Shown in pieces: positions 33,400 to 44,196 of a stretch of 64,000 nucleotides of DNA. The position numbers and the translations under genes are program-made. The stretch covers positions 124,001 through 188,000 of the forward strand of contig NZ_RXFQ01000010.1 of the NCBI RefSeq assembly GCF_003951285.1, written 5' to 3'. Within the stretch, counting starts at the first letter, position 1. Every line of letters starts with the position of its first letter. The notes under the pieces were generated by a model. The model was not told where the DNA came from, ran no database searches, and worked only from the letters and a program-made list of their open reading frames with translations. This stretch comes from Variovorax beijingensis (GTDB taxonomy: Bacteria > Pseudomonadota > Gammaproteobacteria > Burkholderiales > Burkholderiaceae_C).

Positions 33400-34176
33400 T
33401 TGAAGGATTCCCCGCAGCTTTCGATCCATCCCACCCTGAAGGGACGCACGGTGTTCGTCACCGGCGGCGGCAGCGGCATTGGCGCGGCGATTGTGGCCGC
33501 GTTCGCCGCGCAGGGCGCACGCGTGGCCTTCGTCGACATTGCCGAAGGCGCCAGCGCCGCGCTCGCGCAGCGCATCGCAGAGGAAGGCCATGTCGCGCCG
33601 TGGTGGCGCGCCTGCGACGTGCGCGACATCGGCGCGCTGCAGAAAGCCATTGCCGATGCGGCCGCCGAGCTCGGCGACTTTGCCGTGCTGGTCAACAACG
33701 TGGCGAGCGACGACCGCCACACGCTCGAATCGGTCACGCCCGACTACTACGACAACCGCATGGCCATCAACGAGCGGCCCGCGCTGTTCGCGATCCAGTC
33801 GGTGGTGCCGGGCATGCGGCGGCTGGGCTTCGGCTCGGTGGTCAACCTGGGCTCCACGGGCTGGCAGACCAAGGGCTCGGGCTACCCCTGCTATGCGATT
33901 GCCAAGTCGTCGGTCAACGGCCTCACGCGCGGCCTTGCGGTGGAGCTGGGCCGCGACCGCATCCGCATCAACACCGTCTCGCCCGGCTGGGTGATGACGG
34001 AGCGGCAGGTGCAGCTCTGGCTCGACGACGAGGGCGAGCAATCGCTCAAGCGCAACCAGTGCCTGCCCGACAAGCTGATGCCCGAGGACATCGCGCGCAT
34101 GGTGCTGTTCCTGGCGTCGGACGACGCGAAGATGTGCACCGCGCAGGAGTTCACCGTGGACGCGGGCTGGACCTGA
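33400..34176 (+). CDS. SDR family oxidoreductase, probable sugar 1-dehydrogenase
   Basis: A 258-residue classical short-chain dehydrogenase. The cofactor motif is TGGGSGIG near residue 20, and NNVAS is the NNAG equivalent. The catalytic Ser is in LGSTGWQTKG, with YxxxK in YPCYAIAKSS. The C-terminus has the usual SPGWVMTE and FTVDAGWT. In this locus the likely reaction is NAD(P)-dependent oxidation of L-arabinose, D-galactose or D-fucose to the lactone. The start is TTG at 33400, with GGAGA upstream and no better ATG; TTG may keep expression modest. Regulation is probably by the boxes at 33308-33361. Confidence 0.9.
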   Translation: MKDSPQLSIHPTLKGRTVFVTGGGSGIGAAIVAAFAAQGARVAFVDIAEGASAALAQRIAEEGHVAPWWRACDVRDIGALQKAIADAAAELGDFAVLVNNVASDDRHTLESVTPDYYDNRMAINERPALFAIQSVVPGMRRLGFGSVVNLGSTGWQTKGSGYPCYAIAKSSVNGLTRGLAVELGRDRIRINTVSPGWVMTERQVQLWLDDEGEQSLKRNQCLPDKLMPEDIARMVLFLASDDAKMCTAQEFTVDAGWT

Positions 34177-35136
34177 TCAATCCATCTCCAGCTTGCGGCC
34201 GTAGACGCTGAGGCTCGCGGTCTTCAGCGCCTTCATCATCACCTTGGCGGCCGGCGACGGCAGCCGGTCGGTGCGCGTGATGATGCCGAAGGCGTCCATG
34301 TGGCAGGGCATGTCCAGCGGCAGCAGCGACACGATGCCGTGCGCGGCGTAGTAGCGCGCCACGTCGGTCGCGAGCACGGCCACCATGTCGCTCTGCTGCA
34401 GCATGCGCGTGATGAAGAGCAGGGCCGAGCTCTCGATGATGTTGTTCGGCGGCACCAGGCCTTCCTCCTGGAACATCAGCTCGAAGCGGTGGCGCAGCAC
34501 GCTGCCCGCGGGCGGCACGATCCAGCCGGCGCCCACCACGTCGCGCAGCGTGAGGCCGCTCACGCCCAGCAGCGGATGGCCGGGGCGCACCAGCGCGCAC
34601 ACCGGCTCCTCGGCCAGCGCCTCGTAGCGCAGCTGCGACTTGTCGTGCTCGGCGAAGAGCCGCGCCACCAGGATGTCGAGCTTGCCCTGCTCGAGACGCT
34701 CGATCAGCACCGCGCTGGTCTCGATCTCGAGCGACACGCGCAGGTCGGGCTGCTCGCGCTTCACCATCGCCACCGCGGGCGGCATCAGCGTGAGGCCCGG
34801 CGCGGTGATGGCGCCCACGCCCACCTGGCCGAAGCGGCCGGCCTTGAGCGCGGTGAGTTCGTCGTGCGCCTGGTTCAGGCTGGCCAGCGCCACGCGGGCA
34901 TGGCGGATCATGGTTTCGCCGTACCAGGTGGGCCGCATGCCGCGCGGCAGCCGGTCGAACAGCGGCACCTCCAGCACGTCTTCCAGGTCCTTCAGCAGCT
35001 TGGAAGCCGCGGGCTGCGTCATGTTGAGCACCTGGGCCGCGCGGTGGATGTTGCCTTCCTCCGCCAGCGCCACCAGCAGGAGCAGCTGCCGCGTCTTGAG
35101 GCGGGCGCGGATGAACCAGTGGTTGTAGTTGGTCAT
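34177..35136 (-). CDS. LysR family regulator, GbpR-like
   Basis: A 319-residue LysR regulator. HTH at about 12-70 (RLKTRQLLLLVALAEEGNIHRAAQVLNMTQPAASKLLKDLEDVLEVPLFDRLPRGMRPT), followed by a periplasmic-binding-like effector domain (VGVGAITAPGLTLMPPAVAMVKREQPDLRV, YYAAHGIVSLLPLD). The sequence style is that of galactose/arabinose-locus LysR proteins (GbpR type), which control chvE/ggu-type importers and oxidative sugar genes. It sits between the SDR gene, which its stop directly abuts, and the divergent aldehyde dehydrogenase gene. It is the best candidate regulator for the whole sugar region. Confidence 0.92.
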   Translation of the reverse strand: MTNYNHWFIRARLKTRQLLLLVALAEEGNIHRAAQVLNMTQPAASKLLKDLEDVLEVPLFDRLPRGMRPTWYGETMIRHARVALASLNQAHDELTALKAGRFGQVGVGAITAPGLTLMPPAVAMVKREQPDLRVSLEIETSAVLIERLEQGKLDILVARLFAEHDKSQLRYEALAEEPVCALVRPGHPLLGVSGLTLRDVVGAGWIVPPAGSVLRHRFELMFQEEGLVPPNNIIESSALLFITRMLQQSDMVAVLATDVARYYAAHGIVSLLPLDMPCHMDAFGIITRTDRLPSPAAKVMMKALKTASLSVYGRKLEMD

Positions 35137-35226
35137 GTCTCGTGGGTGTTTGTTGTTAAAGCTTTGTGCTCAGAGGGTTTTCCAGAATCCAGCGATTGAT
35201 ATGCATTTTGTCGAAAAATTGATTGG

Positions 35227-35238
35227 ATTGATATCAAT
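35227..35238. promoter_or_regulatory. perfect 12-bp palindrome with TTGAT half-sites in the LysR/ALDH divergent region
   Basis: ATTGATATCAAT at 35227-35238 is a perfect palindrome. Other TTGAT copies lie at about 35195-35200 and 35220-35224. The half-site TTGAT/ATCAA is the same as in the boxes at 33308-33361. It lies 54 bases upstream of the aldehyde dehydrogenase start and about 90 bases from the LysR start, where an autoregulatory LysR site is expected. Confidence 0.5.
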
Positions 35239-35291
35239 TCTGTTCATAGACTCGCCGCACTTCCAAAACCAGAGACAAGGTCGGCGCGCAG

Positions 35292-36743
35292 GTGATTCAC
35301 GGCGAGATCCATCAGAACGTGCGGCAATACATCAACGGCCGCTGGGAAACCAGCGCGACCACCGGTGTGAGCGCCAATCCTTCGGACACCAGCGAAGTGG
35401 TGGCCGAATACGCACGCGCCGATCGCCGCCAGGTGGAGTCCGCGATCCGCGCGGCCGCCGATGCCTTTTCCCACTGGAGCCACAGTACGCCGCAGCGCCG
35501 GGCCGACGTGCTCGACCGCATCGGCACCGAACTGCTGGCGCGCAAGGACGAGCTGGGCCTGCTGCTGGCGCGCGAGGTCGGCAAGACCCTGCCCGAGGCG
35601 GTGGCCGAGGCGGCGCGCGCGGGGCAGGTGTTCAAGTTCTTCGCGGGCGAGGCGCTGCGCGGCGGCGGCGAGAACATGGCCTCGCTGCGCGCGGGGGTAC
35701 AGGTCGACGTCACGCGCGAACCGGTGGGTGTGGCCGGGCTCATCACGCCGTGGAATTCGCCGCTCACGGTACCGGCGACCAAGATCGCGCCGGCGCTCGC
35801 GCACGGCAACTGCGTGGTGTTCAAGCCGGCCGAACTGGTGCCGGCCTGCGGCTGGGCGCTGGCCGAGATCATCAGCCGCGCCGCACTGCCCGCGGGCGTG
35901 TTCAACCTGGTGATGGGCAGCGGCCGCGAGGCCGGCCAGGCGCTGGTCGACAGCCCGCTGGTCGATGCCCTGAGCTTCACCGGCTCGGCGCGCAACGGCG
36001 AACGCATCCTGCAGGCGGCCGCGGCGCGGCGCGCCAAGGTGCAGCTCGAGATGGGCGGCAAGAACGCGCTCGTGGTGCTGGCCGATGCCGACATCGACCA
36101 TGCGGTCGACTGCGCGGTGCAGGGCGCCTACTTTTCCAACGGCCAGCGCTGCACGGCGTCGAGCCGGCTGATCGTCGAGGCCGCGGTGCACGACGCGTTC
36201 GTCTCGCGGCTTCGCGAACGCCTCAAGGCGCTGAAGATCGGCCATGCGCTCGAACGCGGCGTCGACGTCGGGCCGCTGGTCGATGAAGAACGCCTGGCGC
36301 GCAGCCTGGCCTGGGTCGGCATTGCGCGCGAAGAGGGCGCCGAGCACGTGTGGGGCGGCGAGCCGCTCAAGCGCGCCACGGCCGGCCACTACATGAGCCC
36401 CGCACTGTTCCTGGCTCAACCCGGGCACCGCATCGCGCGCGAGCAAATCTTCGGCCCGCTGGCCTGCGTGCTGCGCGCCGCCGACTACGACGAGGCGCTG
36501 GCGCTGTGCAACGACACGCCCTCGGGCCTGAGCGCGGGCATCTGCACCAACTCGCTCAAGCACGCGATGCATTTCAGGCGCCATGCCGAAGTCGGCATGA
36601 CGATGGTCAACCTGCCGACGGCGGGCGTGGACTTTCACGCGCCCTTCGGCGGGCGCAAGGGGTCGGGCTACGGGCCGCGCGAACAAGGGCGCCACGCCGC
36701 GGAGTTCTACACGACGGTCAAGACCGGCTACATGCTGGCCTGA
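35292..36743 (+). CDS. NAD(P)-dependent aldehyde dehydrogenase, probable 2,5-dioxovalerate dehydrogenase
   Basis: A 483-residue aldehyde dehydrogenase. Motifs: GVAGLITPWNSPLTVPATKIAPALAHGN, the catalytic Glu near 253 in QLEMGGKN, the nucleophile Cys near 287 in FSNGQRCTASSR, and AREQIFGPLACVL. In the pathway encoded here it would oxidise alpha-ketoglutaric semialdehyde to 2-oxoglutarate, the final step. It starts at GTG 35292; the Shine-Dalgarno is weak and no in-frame ATG nearby is better. It is the first gene of a long plus-strand run of transport and catabolic genes that goes on to 47933. Confidence 0.9.
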   Translation: MIHGEIHQNVRQYINGRWETSATTGVSANPSDTSEVVAEYARADRRQVESAIRAAADAFSHWSHSTPQRRADVLDRIGTELLARKDELGLLLAREVGKTLPEAVAEAARAGQVFKFFAGEALRGGGENMASLRAGVQVDVTREPVGVAGLITPWNSPLTVPATKIAPALAHGNCVVFKPAELVPACGWALAEIISRAALPAGVFNLVMGSGREAGQALVDSPLVDALSFTGSARNGERILQAAAARRAKVQLEMGGKNALVVLADADIDHAVDCAVQGAYFSNGQRCTASSRLIVEAAVHDAFVSRLRERLKALKIGHALERGVDVGPLVDEERLARSLAWVGIAREEGAEHVWGGEPLKRATAGHYMSPALFLAQPGHRIAREQIFGPLACVLRAADYDEALALCNDTPSGLSAGICTNSLKHAMHFRRHAEVGMTMVNLPTAGVDFHAPFGGRKGSGYGPREQGRHAAEFYTTVKTGYMLA

Positions 36744-36798
36744 CCACCACGGACGGTTTTCATCAGCAAGCAAGCACTCAGAAAGAAGGAGACATTCC

Positions 36799-37764
36799 AT
36801 GAAACTCAATCGCCGCACCCTCAATATCGCACTCGCCGCCGCCTCGCTCGGCGGGCTCCTGCCCGCCACCGCGCTGGCGCAGAAGAAGATCGTGCTCGGC
36901 TTCAGCCAGGTGGGCGCCGAGAGCGAATGGCGCACCGCCAACACCGAGTCGATCAAGTCGTCGGCCAAGGAAGCCGGCATCGAGCTCAAGTTCTCCGACG
37001 CGCAGCAGAAGCAGGAAAACCAGATCAAGGCGATCCGCTCGTTCATCGCGCAGAAGGTGGACGTGATCGCCTTCTCGCCGGTGGTCGAATCGGGCTGGGA
37101 AACCGTGCTGCGCGAAGCCAAGGCCGCCAAGATTCCGGTGGTGCTGACCGACCGCTCGGTGAACACCAAGGACGACTCGCTCTACGTGACCTTCATGGGT
37201 TCCGACTTCGTCGAGGAAGGCCGCAAGGCGGGCCGCTGGCTGGTCGAGAAGATGAAGGACCAGAAGGGCGACGTGAACATCGTCGAGCTGCAGGGCACCG
37301 TGGGCTCGGCACCGGCCATCGACCGCAAGAAGGGCTTCGAGGAAATCATCAAGGCCGACCCCAAGTTCAAGATCGTGCGCTCCCAGACCGGCGACTTCAC
37401 GCGCGCCAAGGGCAAGGAAGTGATGGAAGCCTTCCTGAAGGCCGAGGGCAAGAAGATCAACGTGCTCTACGCGCACAACGACGACATGGCCATCGGCGCC
37501 ATCCAGGCCATCGAGGAAGCGGGCCTGAAGCCGGCCAAGGACATCACGATCATCTCGATCGATGCCGTCAAGGGTGCCTTCGAAGCCATGATCGCCGGCA
37601 AGCTCAACGTGTCGGTCGAATGCAGCCCGCTGCTCGGCCCTCAGCTGATGAGCGCCGTGAAGGACATCAAGGCCGGCAAGCCGCTGCCCAAGCGCATCGT
37701 GACCGAAGAGACGATCTTCCCGATGGAAGTCGCCGCCAAGGAATTCCCCAACCGCAAGTATTGA
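36799..37764 (+). CDS. sugar ABC transporter substrate-binding protein, YtfQ-like
   Basis: A 321-residue periplasmic binding protein of the galactofuranose/arabinofuranose type. The signal peptide ends about residue 27 (TALAQ). The Peripla_BP_4 fold is recognised by KIVLGFSQVGAESEWRTANTESIKSSAKEAGIELKFSDAQQKQENQIKAIRSFIAQKVDVIAFSPVVE and the hinge region LYAHNDDMAIGAIQAIEEAG. ATG 36799 follows AAGGAGA. It most likely serves the YtfR/YtfT/YjfF-like components at 41645-45221, from which it is separated by the whole chvE-gguAB set. Confidence 0.94.
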   Translation: MKLNRRTLNIALAAASLGGLLPATALAQKKIVLGFSQVGAESEWRTANTESIKSSAKEAGIELKFSDAQQKQENQIKAIRSFIAQKVDVIAFSPVVESGWETVLREAKAAKIPVVLTDRSVNTKDDSLYVTFMGSDFVEEGRKAGRWLVEKMKDQKGDVNIVELQGTVGSAPAIDRKKGFEEIIKADPKFKIVRSQTGDFTRAKGKEVMEAFLKAEGKKINVLYAHNDDMAIGAIQAIEEAGLKPAKDITIISIDAVKGAFEAMIAGKLNVSVECSPLLGPQLMSAVKDIKAGKPLPKRIVTEETIFPMEVAAKEFPNRKY

Positions 37765-37776
37765 GAGCGAACACCC

Positions 37777-38847
37777 ATGAAACGCAACTTCCTCAAGGCC
37801 TCGCTCGCAGGCATCGCGCTGGCCATCGCCGGTATCGCGCCGCTCGCGCATGCGCAGGACAAGGGGCCGATCGCCATCTCGATGCCGACCAAGTCGTCGG
37901 CGCGCTGGATCGCCGACGGCGCCAACATGGTCAAGTACTTCAAGGAAAAGGGCTACAAGACCGACCTGCAGTACGCCGACGACGACATTCCGAACCAGCT
38001 TGCGCAGATCGAGAACATGGTGACCAAGGGCTCCAAGGTGCTGGTCATCGCGGCCATCGACGGCACCACGCTGTCCGACGTGCTGCAGAAGGCGGCCGAC
38101 AAGGGCGTGAAGGTCATCGCCTACGACCGGCTCATCAAGGGCTCGAAGAACGTCGACTACTACGCCACCTTCGACAACTTCCAGGTCGGCGTGCTGCAGG
38201 CGCAGTCGATCGAGGCGGCGCTCGGCCTGAAGAGCGGCAAGGGCCCGTTCAACATCGAGCTGTTCGGCGGCTCGCCGGACGACAACAACGCCTTCTTCTT
38301 CTACAACGGCGCGATGTCGGTGCTGGACCCGTACATCAAGAGCGGCAAGCTGGTGGTGCGCAGCAAGCAGATGGGCATGGACAAGGTCGGCACGCTGCGC
38401 TGGGACGGCGCGGTGGCGCAGGCGCGCATGGACAACCTGCTGTCGGCCTACTACAGCAAGGACCGCGTCGATGCGGTGCTGTCGCCGTACGACGGCCTGT
38501 CGATCGGCATTCTCTCGTCGCTCAAGGGCGTGGGCTACGGCTCGGCGTCGCAGCCGATGCCCATCGTCTCGGGCCAGGACGCGGAGATTCCGTCGGTCAA
38601 GTCGATCCTGCGCAAGGAGCAGACCTCGACCGTGTTCAAGGACACGCGCGAGCTGGCCAAGGTCACGGTGGCCATGGTCGACGCCATGCTGTCGGGCAAG
38701 ACGCCCGAGGTGAACGACACCAAGACCTACAACAACGGCATCAAGGTGGTGCCCTCGTACCTGCTCAAGCCCGTGAGCGTGGACGGCGGCAACTGGAAGC
38801 AGGTGCTGGTCGACAGCGGCTACTACAAGGAAAGCCAGGTCAAGTGA
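37777..38847 (+). CDS. chvE: sugar-binding protein ChvE
   Basis: A 356-residue periplasmic multiple-sugar binding protein. The signal peptide ends at about residue 26 (PLAHAQ). The mature sequence starts KGPIAISMPTKSSARWIADGANMVKYFKEKGYKTDLQYADDD and holds IAYDRLIKGSKNVDYYATFDNFQVGVLQA and LFGGSPDDNNAFFFYNGAMSVL, typical of ChvE/XylF proteins. In Agrobacterium ChvE binds galactose, arabinose and related sugars and works with GguAB. The same gene order follows here. Its last codon and stop overlap the GTG start of gguA. Confidence 0.92.
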   Translation: MKRNFLKASLAGIALAIAGIAPLAHAQDKGPIAISMPTKSSARWIADGANMVKYFKEKGYKTDLQYADDDIPNQLAQIENMVTKGSKVLVIAAIDGTTLSDVLQKAADKGVKVIAYDRLIKGSKNVDYYATFDNFQVGVLQAQSIEAALGLKSGKGPFNIELFGGSPDDNNAFFFYNGAMSVLDPYIKSGKLVVRSKQMGMDKVGTLRWDGAVAQARMDNLLSAYYSKDRVDAVLSPYDGLSIGILSSLKGVGYGSASQPMPIVSGQDAEIPSVKSILRKEQTSTVFKDTRELAKVTVAMVDAMLSGKTPEVNDTKTYNNGIKVVPSYLLKPVSVDGGNWKQVLVDSGYYKESQVK

Positions 38848-40430
38848 GCGTCGTGAGCGTCGGAATTGCAGCAGCAGCGGCGGGCGGCCGCAGCATCCTC
38901 GAGATGCGCGGCATCACCAAGACATTCCCGGGCGTGAAGGCGCTCAGCGATGTCAACCTGGCGGTGCGCGCGGGCGAGATCCATGCGGTGGTCGGCGAGA
39001 ACGGCGCGGGCAAGTCGACGCTCATGAAGGTGCTGAGCGGCGTCTACCCGTGCGACTCGTACACCGGGGAAATCCACTTCGAGGGCGAGCTGCGCCGCTT
39101 CAAGGGCATTGCCGACAGCGAGAAGCTCGGCATCATCATCATCCACCAGGAGCTCGCGCTGGTGCCGCTGCTGTCCATTGCCGAGAACATCTTTCTTGGC
39201 AACGAAATTTCGCACGGCGGCGTGATCGACTGGTTCGCCGCCTATGCGAAGACGCGCGAACTGCTTGCCAAGGTGGGACTGAAGGAGCCGCCCACCACGC
39301 TGGTGACCGACCTGGGCGTGGGCAAGCAGCAGCTGGTGGAGATTGCGAAAGCCTTGGCCAAGGAGGTCAAGCTGCTGATCCTCGACGAGCCCACGGCCAG
39401 CCTCAACGAGAACGACAGCGACGCCTTGCTGATGCTGCTGCTGGAGCTCAAGCGCCAGGGCATCGCGTCGATTTTGATCTCGCACAAGCTCAACGAGATT
39501 GCCAAGGTGGCCGACTCCATCACCGTGCTGCGCGACGGCGCCACGGTGGAGACCATGGACTGCCGCGGCCAGCCGATCAGCGAGGACCGCATCATCCGCG
39601 GCATGGTCGGGCGCGACATGGCGCACCGCTATCCGCAGCGCGATCCGAAGATCGGCGAGACGGTGTTCGAGGTGCGCGGCTGGCGCGTACACCACGCGCT
39701 GCATGCCGACCGCGAGCAGATCAAGGGCGTGGACCTGCATGTGCGCAAGGGCGAGATCGTCGGCATCGCGGGCCTCATGGGCGCGGGCCGCACCGAGCTT
39801 GCGATGAGCGTGTTCGGCAAGTCCTACGGCCAGCGCATCAGCGGCACGGTGCTGATGCACGGGCAACCGGTGGACGTGGGCACGGTGCGCAAGGCCATCG
39901 ACCATGGCATTGCCTACGTCACCGAAGACCGCAAGGGCCTGGGGCTGGTGCTGGAGGAAAACATCCAGAAGAACGTGAGCCTGGCCAACCTGGAGGCGGT
40001 CTCCAGTTCGATGGTGATCGACGACGCGCGCGAATTCAAGGTGGCGAGCGACTACCGCCGCGCACTCAACATCCGCTCTTCGGGTGTGGAGCAGCTGGTG
40101 GTGAACCTGTCGGGCGGCAACCAGCAGAAGGTGGTGCTCAGCAAATGGCTCTTCACCAAACCCGAACTCTTGATTCTCGACGAACCCACGCGCGGCATCG
40201 ACGTGGGCGCCAAGTACGAGATCTACACCATCATCGACCAGCTCGCGAGCGAGGGCAAAGGCATTCTCATGATTTCTTCCGAACTGCCGGAACTGCTCGG
40301 CATGTGCGACCGCATCTACGTGATGAACGAGGGCCGCTTCGTGGCCGAATTTCCGGCCGCCGAGGCTTCGCAGGAGCGCATCATGCATGCGATCGTGAGC
40401 GCAGGGAGCTCTGTCCATGTCGCAGCCTGA
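38844..40430 (+). CDS. gguA: multiple monosaccharide ABC transporter ATP-binding protein
   Basis: A double-cassette sugar ABC ATPase of 528 residues. First cassette: Walker A GENGAGKST, signature VGKQQLVEIAKAL, Walker B LLILDEPTASL. Second cassette: degenerate Walker A region GLMGAGRTEL, signature LSGGNQQKVVLSKWL, LLILDEPTRGIDVGAKYEIY. The start is GTG 38844 in a GTGA overlap with chvE; a GTG at 38853 or a later ATG would only trim a non-conserved Ala-rich N-tail. It energises import through GguB. Confidence 0.94.
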   Translation: MSVVSVGIAAAAAGGRSILEMRGITKTFPGVKALSDVNLAVRAGEIHAVVGENGAGKSTLMKVLSGVYPCDSYTGEIHFEGELRRFKGIADSEKLGIIIIHQELALVPLLSIAENIFLGNEISHGGVIDWFAAYAKTRELLAKVGLKEPPTTLVTDLGVGKQQLVEIAKALAKEVKLLILDEPTASLNENDSDALLMLLLELKRQGIASILISHKLNEIAKVADSITVLRDGATVETMDCRGQPISEDRIIRGMVGRDMAHRYPQRDPKIGETVFEVRGWRVHHALHADREQIKGVDLHVRKGEIVGIAGLMGAGRTELAMSVFGKSYGQRISGTVLMHGQPVDVGTVRKAIDHGIAYVTEDRKGLGLVLEENIQKNVSLANLEAVSSSMVIDDAREFKVASDYRRALNIRSSGVEQLVVNLSGGNQQKVVLSKWLFTKPELLILDEPTRGIDVGAKYEIYTIIDQLASEGKGILMISSELPELLGMCDRIYVMNEGRFVAEFPAAEASQERIMHAIVSAGSSVHVAA

Positions 40431-41640
40431 CGCCAACGCGGTGAACGCCGCCGTCCCCATGGCCGAGGCCGTCCCGAAGCTGCACGCCGGCTTCCTGAAG
40501 AACAACCTGCGCGAATACGGCATGCTGATCTCGCTGGTCGCGATCATGGTGCTGTTCCAGGTGCTGACCGACGGCACGCTGCTGCGGCCGCTGAACCTCA
40601 CCAACCTGCTGCTGCAGAACAGCTACGTCGTCATCATGGCGCTGGGCATGCTGCTGGTGATCGTGGCGGGACACATCGATCTTTCGGTGGGCTCGGTCTG
40701 CGGCTTCATCGGCGCGCTGGCGGCGGTGCTGATGGTGGAGTACGAGTGGCACTTCGTGCCGACGGCCATCATCAGCATTGCGGCGGGTGCGGTCATCGGT
40801 GCCGCGCAGGGCTGGTTCGTCGCGTTCCGAAAGATCCCGTCGTTCATCGTCACGCTCGCGGGCATGCTGGTGTTCAAGGGGCTCACGCTGGCGCTGCTGG
40901 CGGGGCAGTCGGTGGGGCCGTTCCCGGTCGAGTTCCAGCGACTGAGCTCGGGCTTCATTCCCGATCCGCTGGGCGGCCTCGATGGCGGCGGGTTGCGCAT
41001 CACCTCGCTGGTGGTCGGCGCACTGGCCGCCGCGGCGCTGGTGTTCTTCAAGCTGCGCGGGCGCGCCAAGCTCGCGGCGCACGGCATGGAGACGGAGCCC
41101 TATGTGTTCTTCCTGGTGAAGAACCTGTTCTTCGCGGCCATCATCCTGTTCTTCAGCTACCTGCTCTCGACCTACAAGGGCCTGCCCAATGTGCTGATCG
41201 TGATGGCGGTGCTGATCGTGGTGTACGACTTCGTCACCAACCGCACCACCATCGGCCGGCGCATCTATGCGCTGGGCGGCAACGAGAAGGCGGCGCGGCT
41301 GTCGGGCGTGAAGACGCAGCGGCTCGCCTTCCTGACTTTCGTCAACATGGGTGCGCTGGCCGCGCTCGCGGGCCTGGTGTTCGCGGCCCGGCTCAACACG
41401 GCCACGCCCAAGGCGGGCTTGGGCTTCGAGCTCGACGTGATCGCGGCCTGCTTCATCGGCGGCGCTTCGGCGTCGGGTGGCGTGGGCCGGGTGATGGGCG
41501 CGGTGATCGGCGCCTTCATCATGGGCGTGATGAACAACGGCATGTCGATCCTGGGCATCGGCATCGACTACCAGCAGGTCATCAAGGGCCTGGTGCTGCT
41601 GGCGGCCGTGTTCATCGACGTCTACAACAAGAACAAGTAG
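40417..41640 (+). CDS. gguB: multiple monosaccharide ABC transporter permease
   Basis: A 407-residue sugar ABC permease (BPD_transp_2 family), longer than the usual ~320-340, as is normal for GguB/XylH-like permeases. Features are about ten hydrophobic segments, the LLVIVAGHIDLSVGSVCGFIGALAA motif, and the C-terminal coupling region LGGNEKAARLSGVKTQRLAFLTFVNMGALAALAGLV. FIGGASASGGVGRVMGAVIGAFIMGVMNNGMSILG completes the family pattern. It starts inside the 3' end of gguA (14-base overlap), a layout that couples translation of the two. Confidence 0.94.
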   Translation: MSQPDANAVNAAVPMAEAVPKLHAGFLKNNLREYGMLISLVAIMVLFQVLTDGTLLRPLNLTNLLLQNSYVVIMALGMLLVIVAGHIDLSVGSVCGFIGALAAVLMVEYEWHFVPTAIISIAAGAVIGAAQGWFVAFRKIPSFIVTLAGMLVFKGLTLALLAGQSVGPFPVEFQRLSSGFIPDPLGGLDGGGLRITSLVVGALAAAALVFFKLRGRAKLAAHGMETEPYVFFLVKNLFFAAIILFFSYLLSTYKGLPNVLIVMAVLIVVYDFVTNRTTIGRRIYALGGNEKAARLSGVKTQRLAFLTFVNMGALAALAGLVFAARLNTATPKAGLGFELDVIAACFIGGASASGGVGRVMGAVIGAFIMGVMNNGMSILGIGIDYQQVIKGLVLLAAVFIDVYNKNK

Positions 41641-41644
41641 GCGC

Positions 41645-43161
<1,517 letters not shown>

Positions 43162-43165
<4 letters not shown>

Positions 43166-44196
43166 CTCGCCTCTCATCCCTCATGAGCCACCGCCTCGCC
43201 TGGCCGCTGGTCACGCTGTTGCTGCTGCTCGCGGTCAACACCGCGTTCAATGCCAGCTTCCTGCACCTCGAATGGCGCGACGGCCATCTCTACGGCAGCC
43301 TGATCGACATCGTCAACCGCGCGGCGCCGCTGGTGCTGGTGTCGCTGGGCATGACGCTGGTGATTGCCACGCGCGGCATCGACATCTCGGTGGGCGCGGT
43401 GGTGGCCATTGCGGCGGCCGTTGCGGCCTGGATGATCGGCGGCTCGGTCGCGAGCGACGTGAGCCGGTTTCCGATGCCGCTTGCGATCCTTGCGGCCCTC
43501 GGCGTTGCGCTCTTGTGCGGCCTCTGGAACGGAATGCTGGTGGCCAAGGTCGGCATGCAGCCGATCATCGCCACGCTGATCCTCATGGTGGCGGGCCGCG
43601 GCGTTGCGCAGCTCATCGCCGACGGGCAGATCATCACCATCTACTACAAGCCCTTCTTCTTCCTCGGCAGCGGCTACCTGCTGGGCCTGCCGTTCTCGCT
43701 GTTCATCGTGGCCGCGGTGTTCGTGCTGCTCTACCTGGCCATCACGCGCACGGCGCTCGGGCTTTTCATCCAGGCGGTGGGCATCAACCCGACGGCCGCG
43801 CGCGTGGCCGGCGTGCAGGCGCGCAGGCTCGTCGTGGGCGCCTATGCGTTCTGCGGCCTGTGCGCGGGCGTGGCGGGCCTCTTGATCAGCTCCAATGTCA
43901 AGAGCGCGGACGGCAACAACGCCGGCCAGCTGCTGGAGCTCGACGCGATCCTGGCCGTGACGCTGGGCGGCACCGCGCTCACGGGCGGGCGCTTCAGCCT
44001 CATGGGAAGCGTCATCGGCGCGCTCATCATCCAGACGCTGACCTATGCGATCTACTCGCTGGGCGTGCCGCCCGAGATCAACCTCGTGGTGAAGGCGGTG
44101 GTGGTGTTCGCGGTGATGCTGCTGCAGTCGCCGGAATTCAGGGCAGAGATCCGGACGCTGGTGCAGCGGCCGGTGCACCAGGGAGTGCAGCCATGA
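43162..44196 (+). CDS. sugar ABC transporter permease, YtfT-like
   Basis: A 344-residue permease of the galactofuranose-type importer, with about nine transmembrane segments. Motifs: LVLVSLGMTLVIATRGIDISVGAVVAIAAAVAAW, the loop KVGMQPIIATLILMVAGRGVAQLIADGQ, VGINPTAARVAGVQARRLVVGAYAFCGLCAGVAGLL and AVTLGGTALTGGRFSLMGSVIGALIIQTL. It starts with an ATGA overlap on the ATPase stop, and its own stop overlaps the next permease start. It forms a heterodimeric channel with the following YjfF-like protein. Confidence 0.93.
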
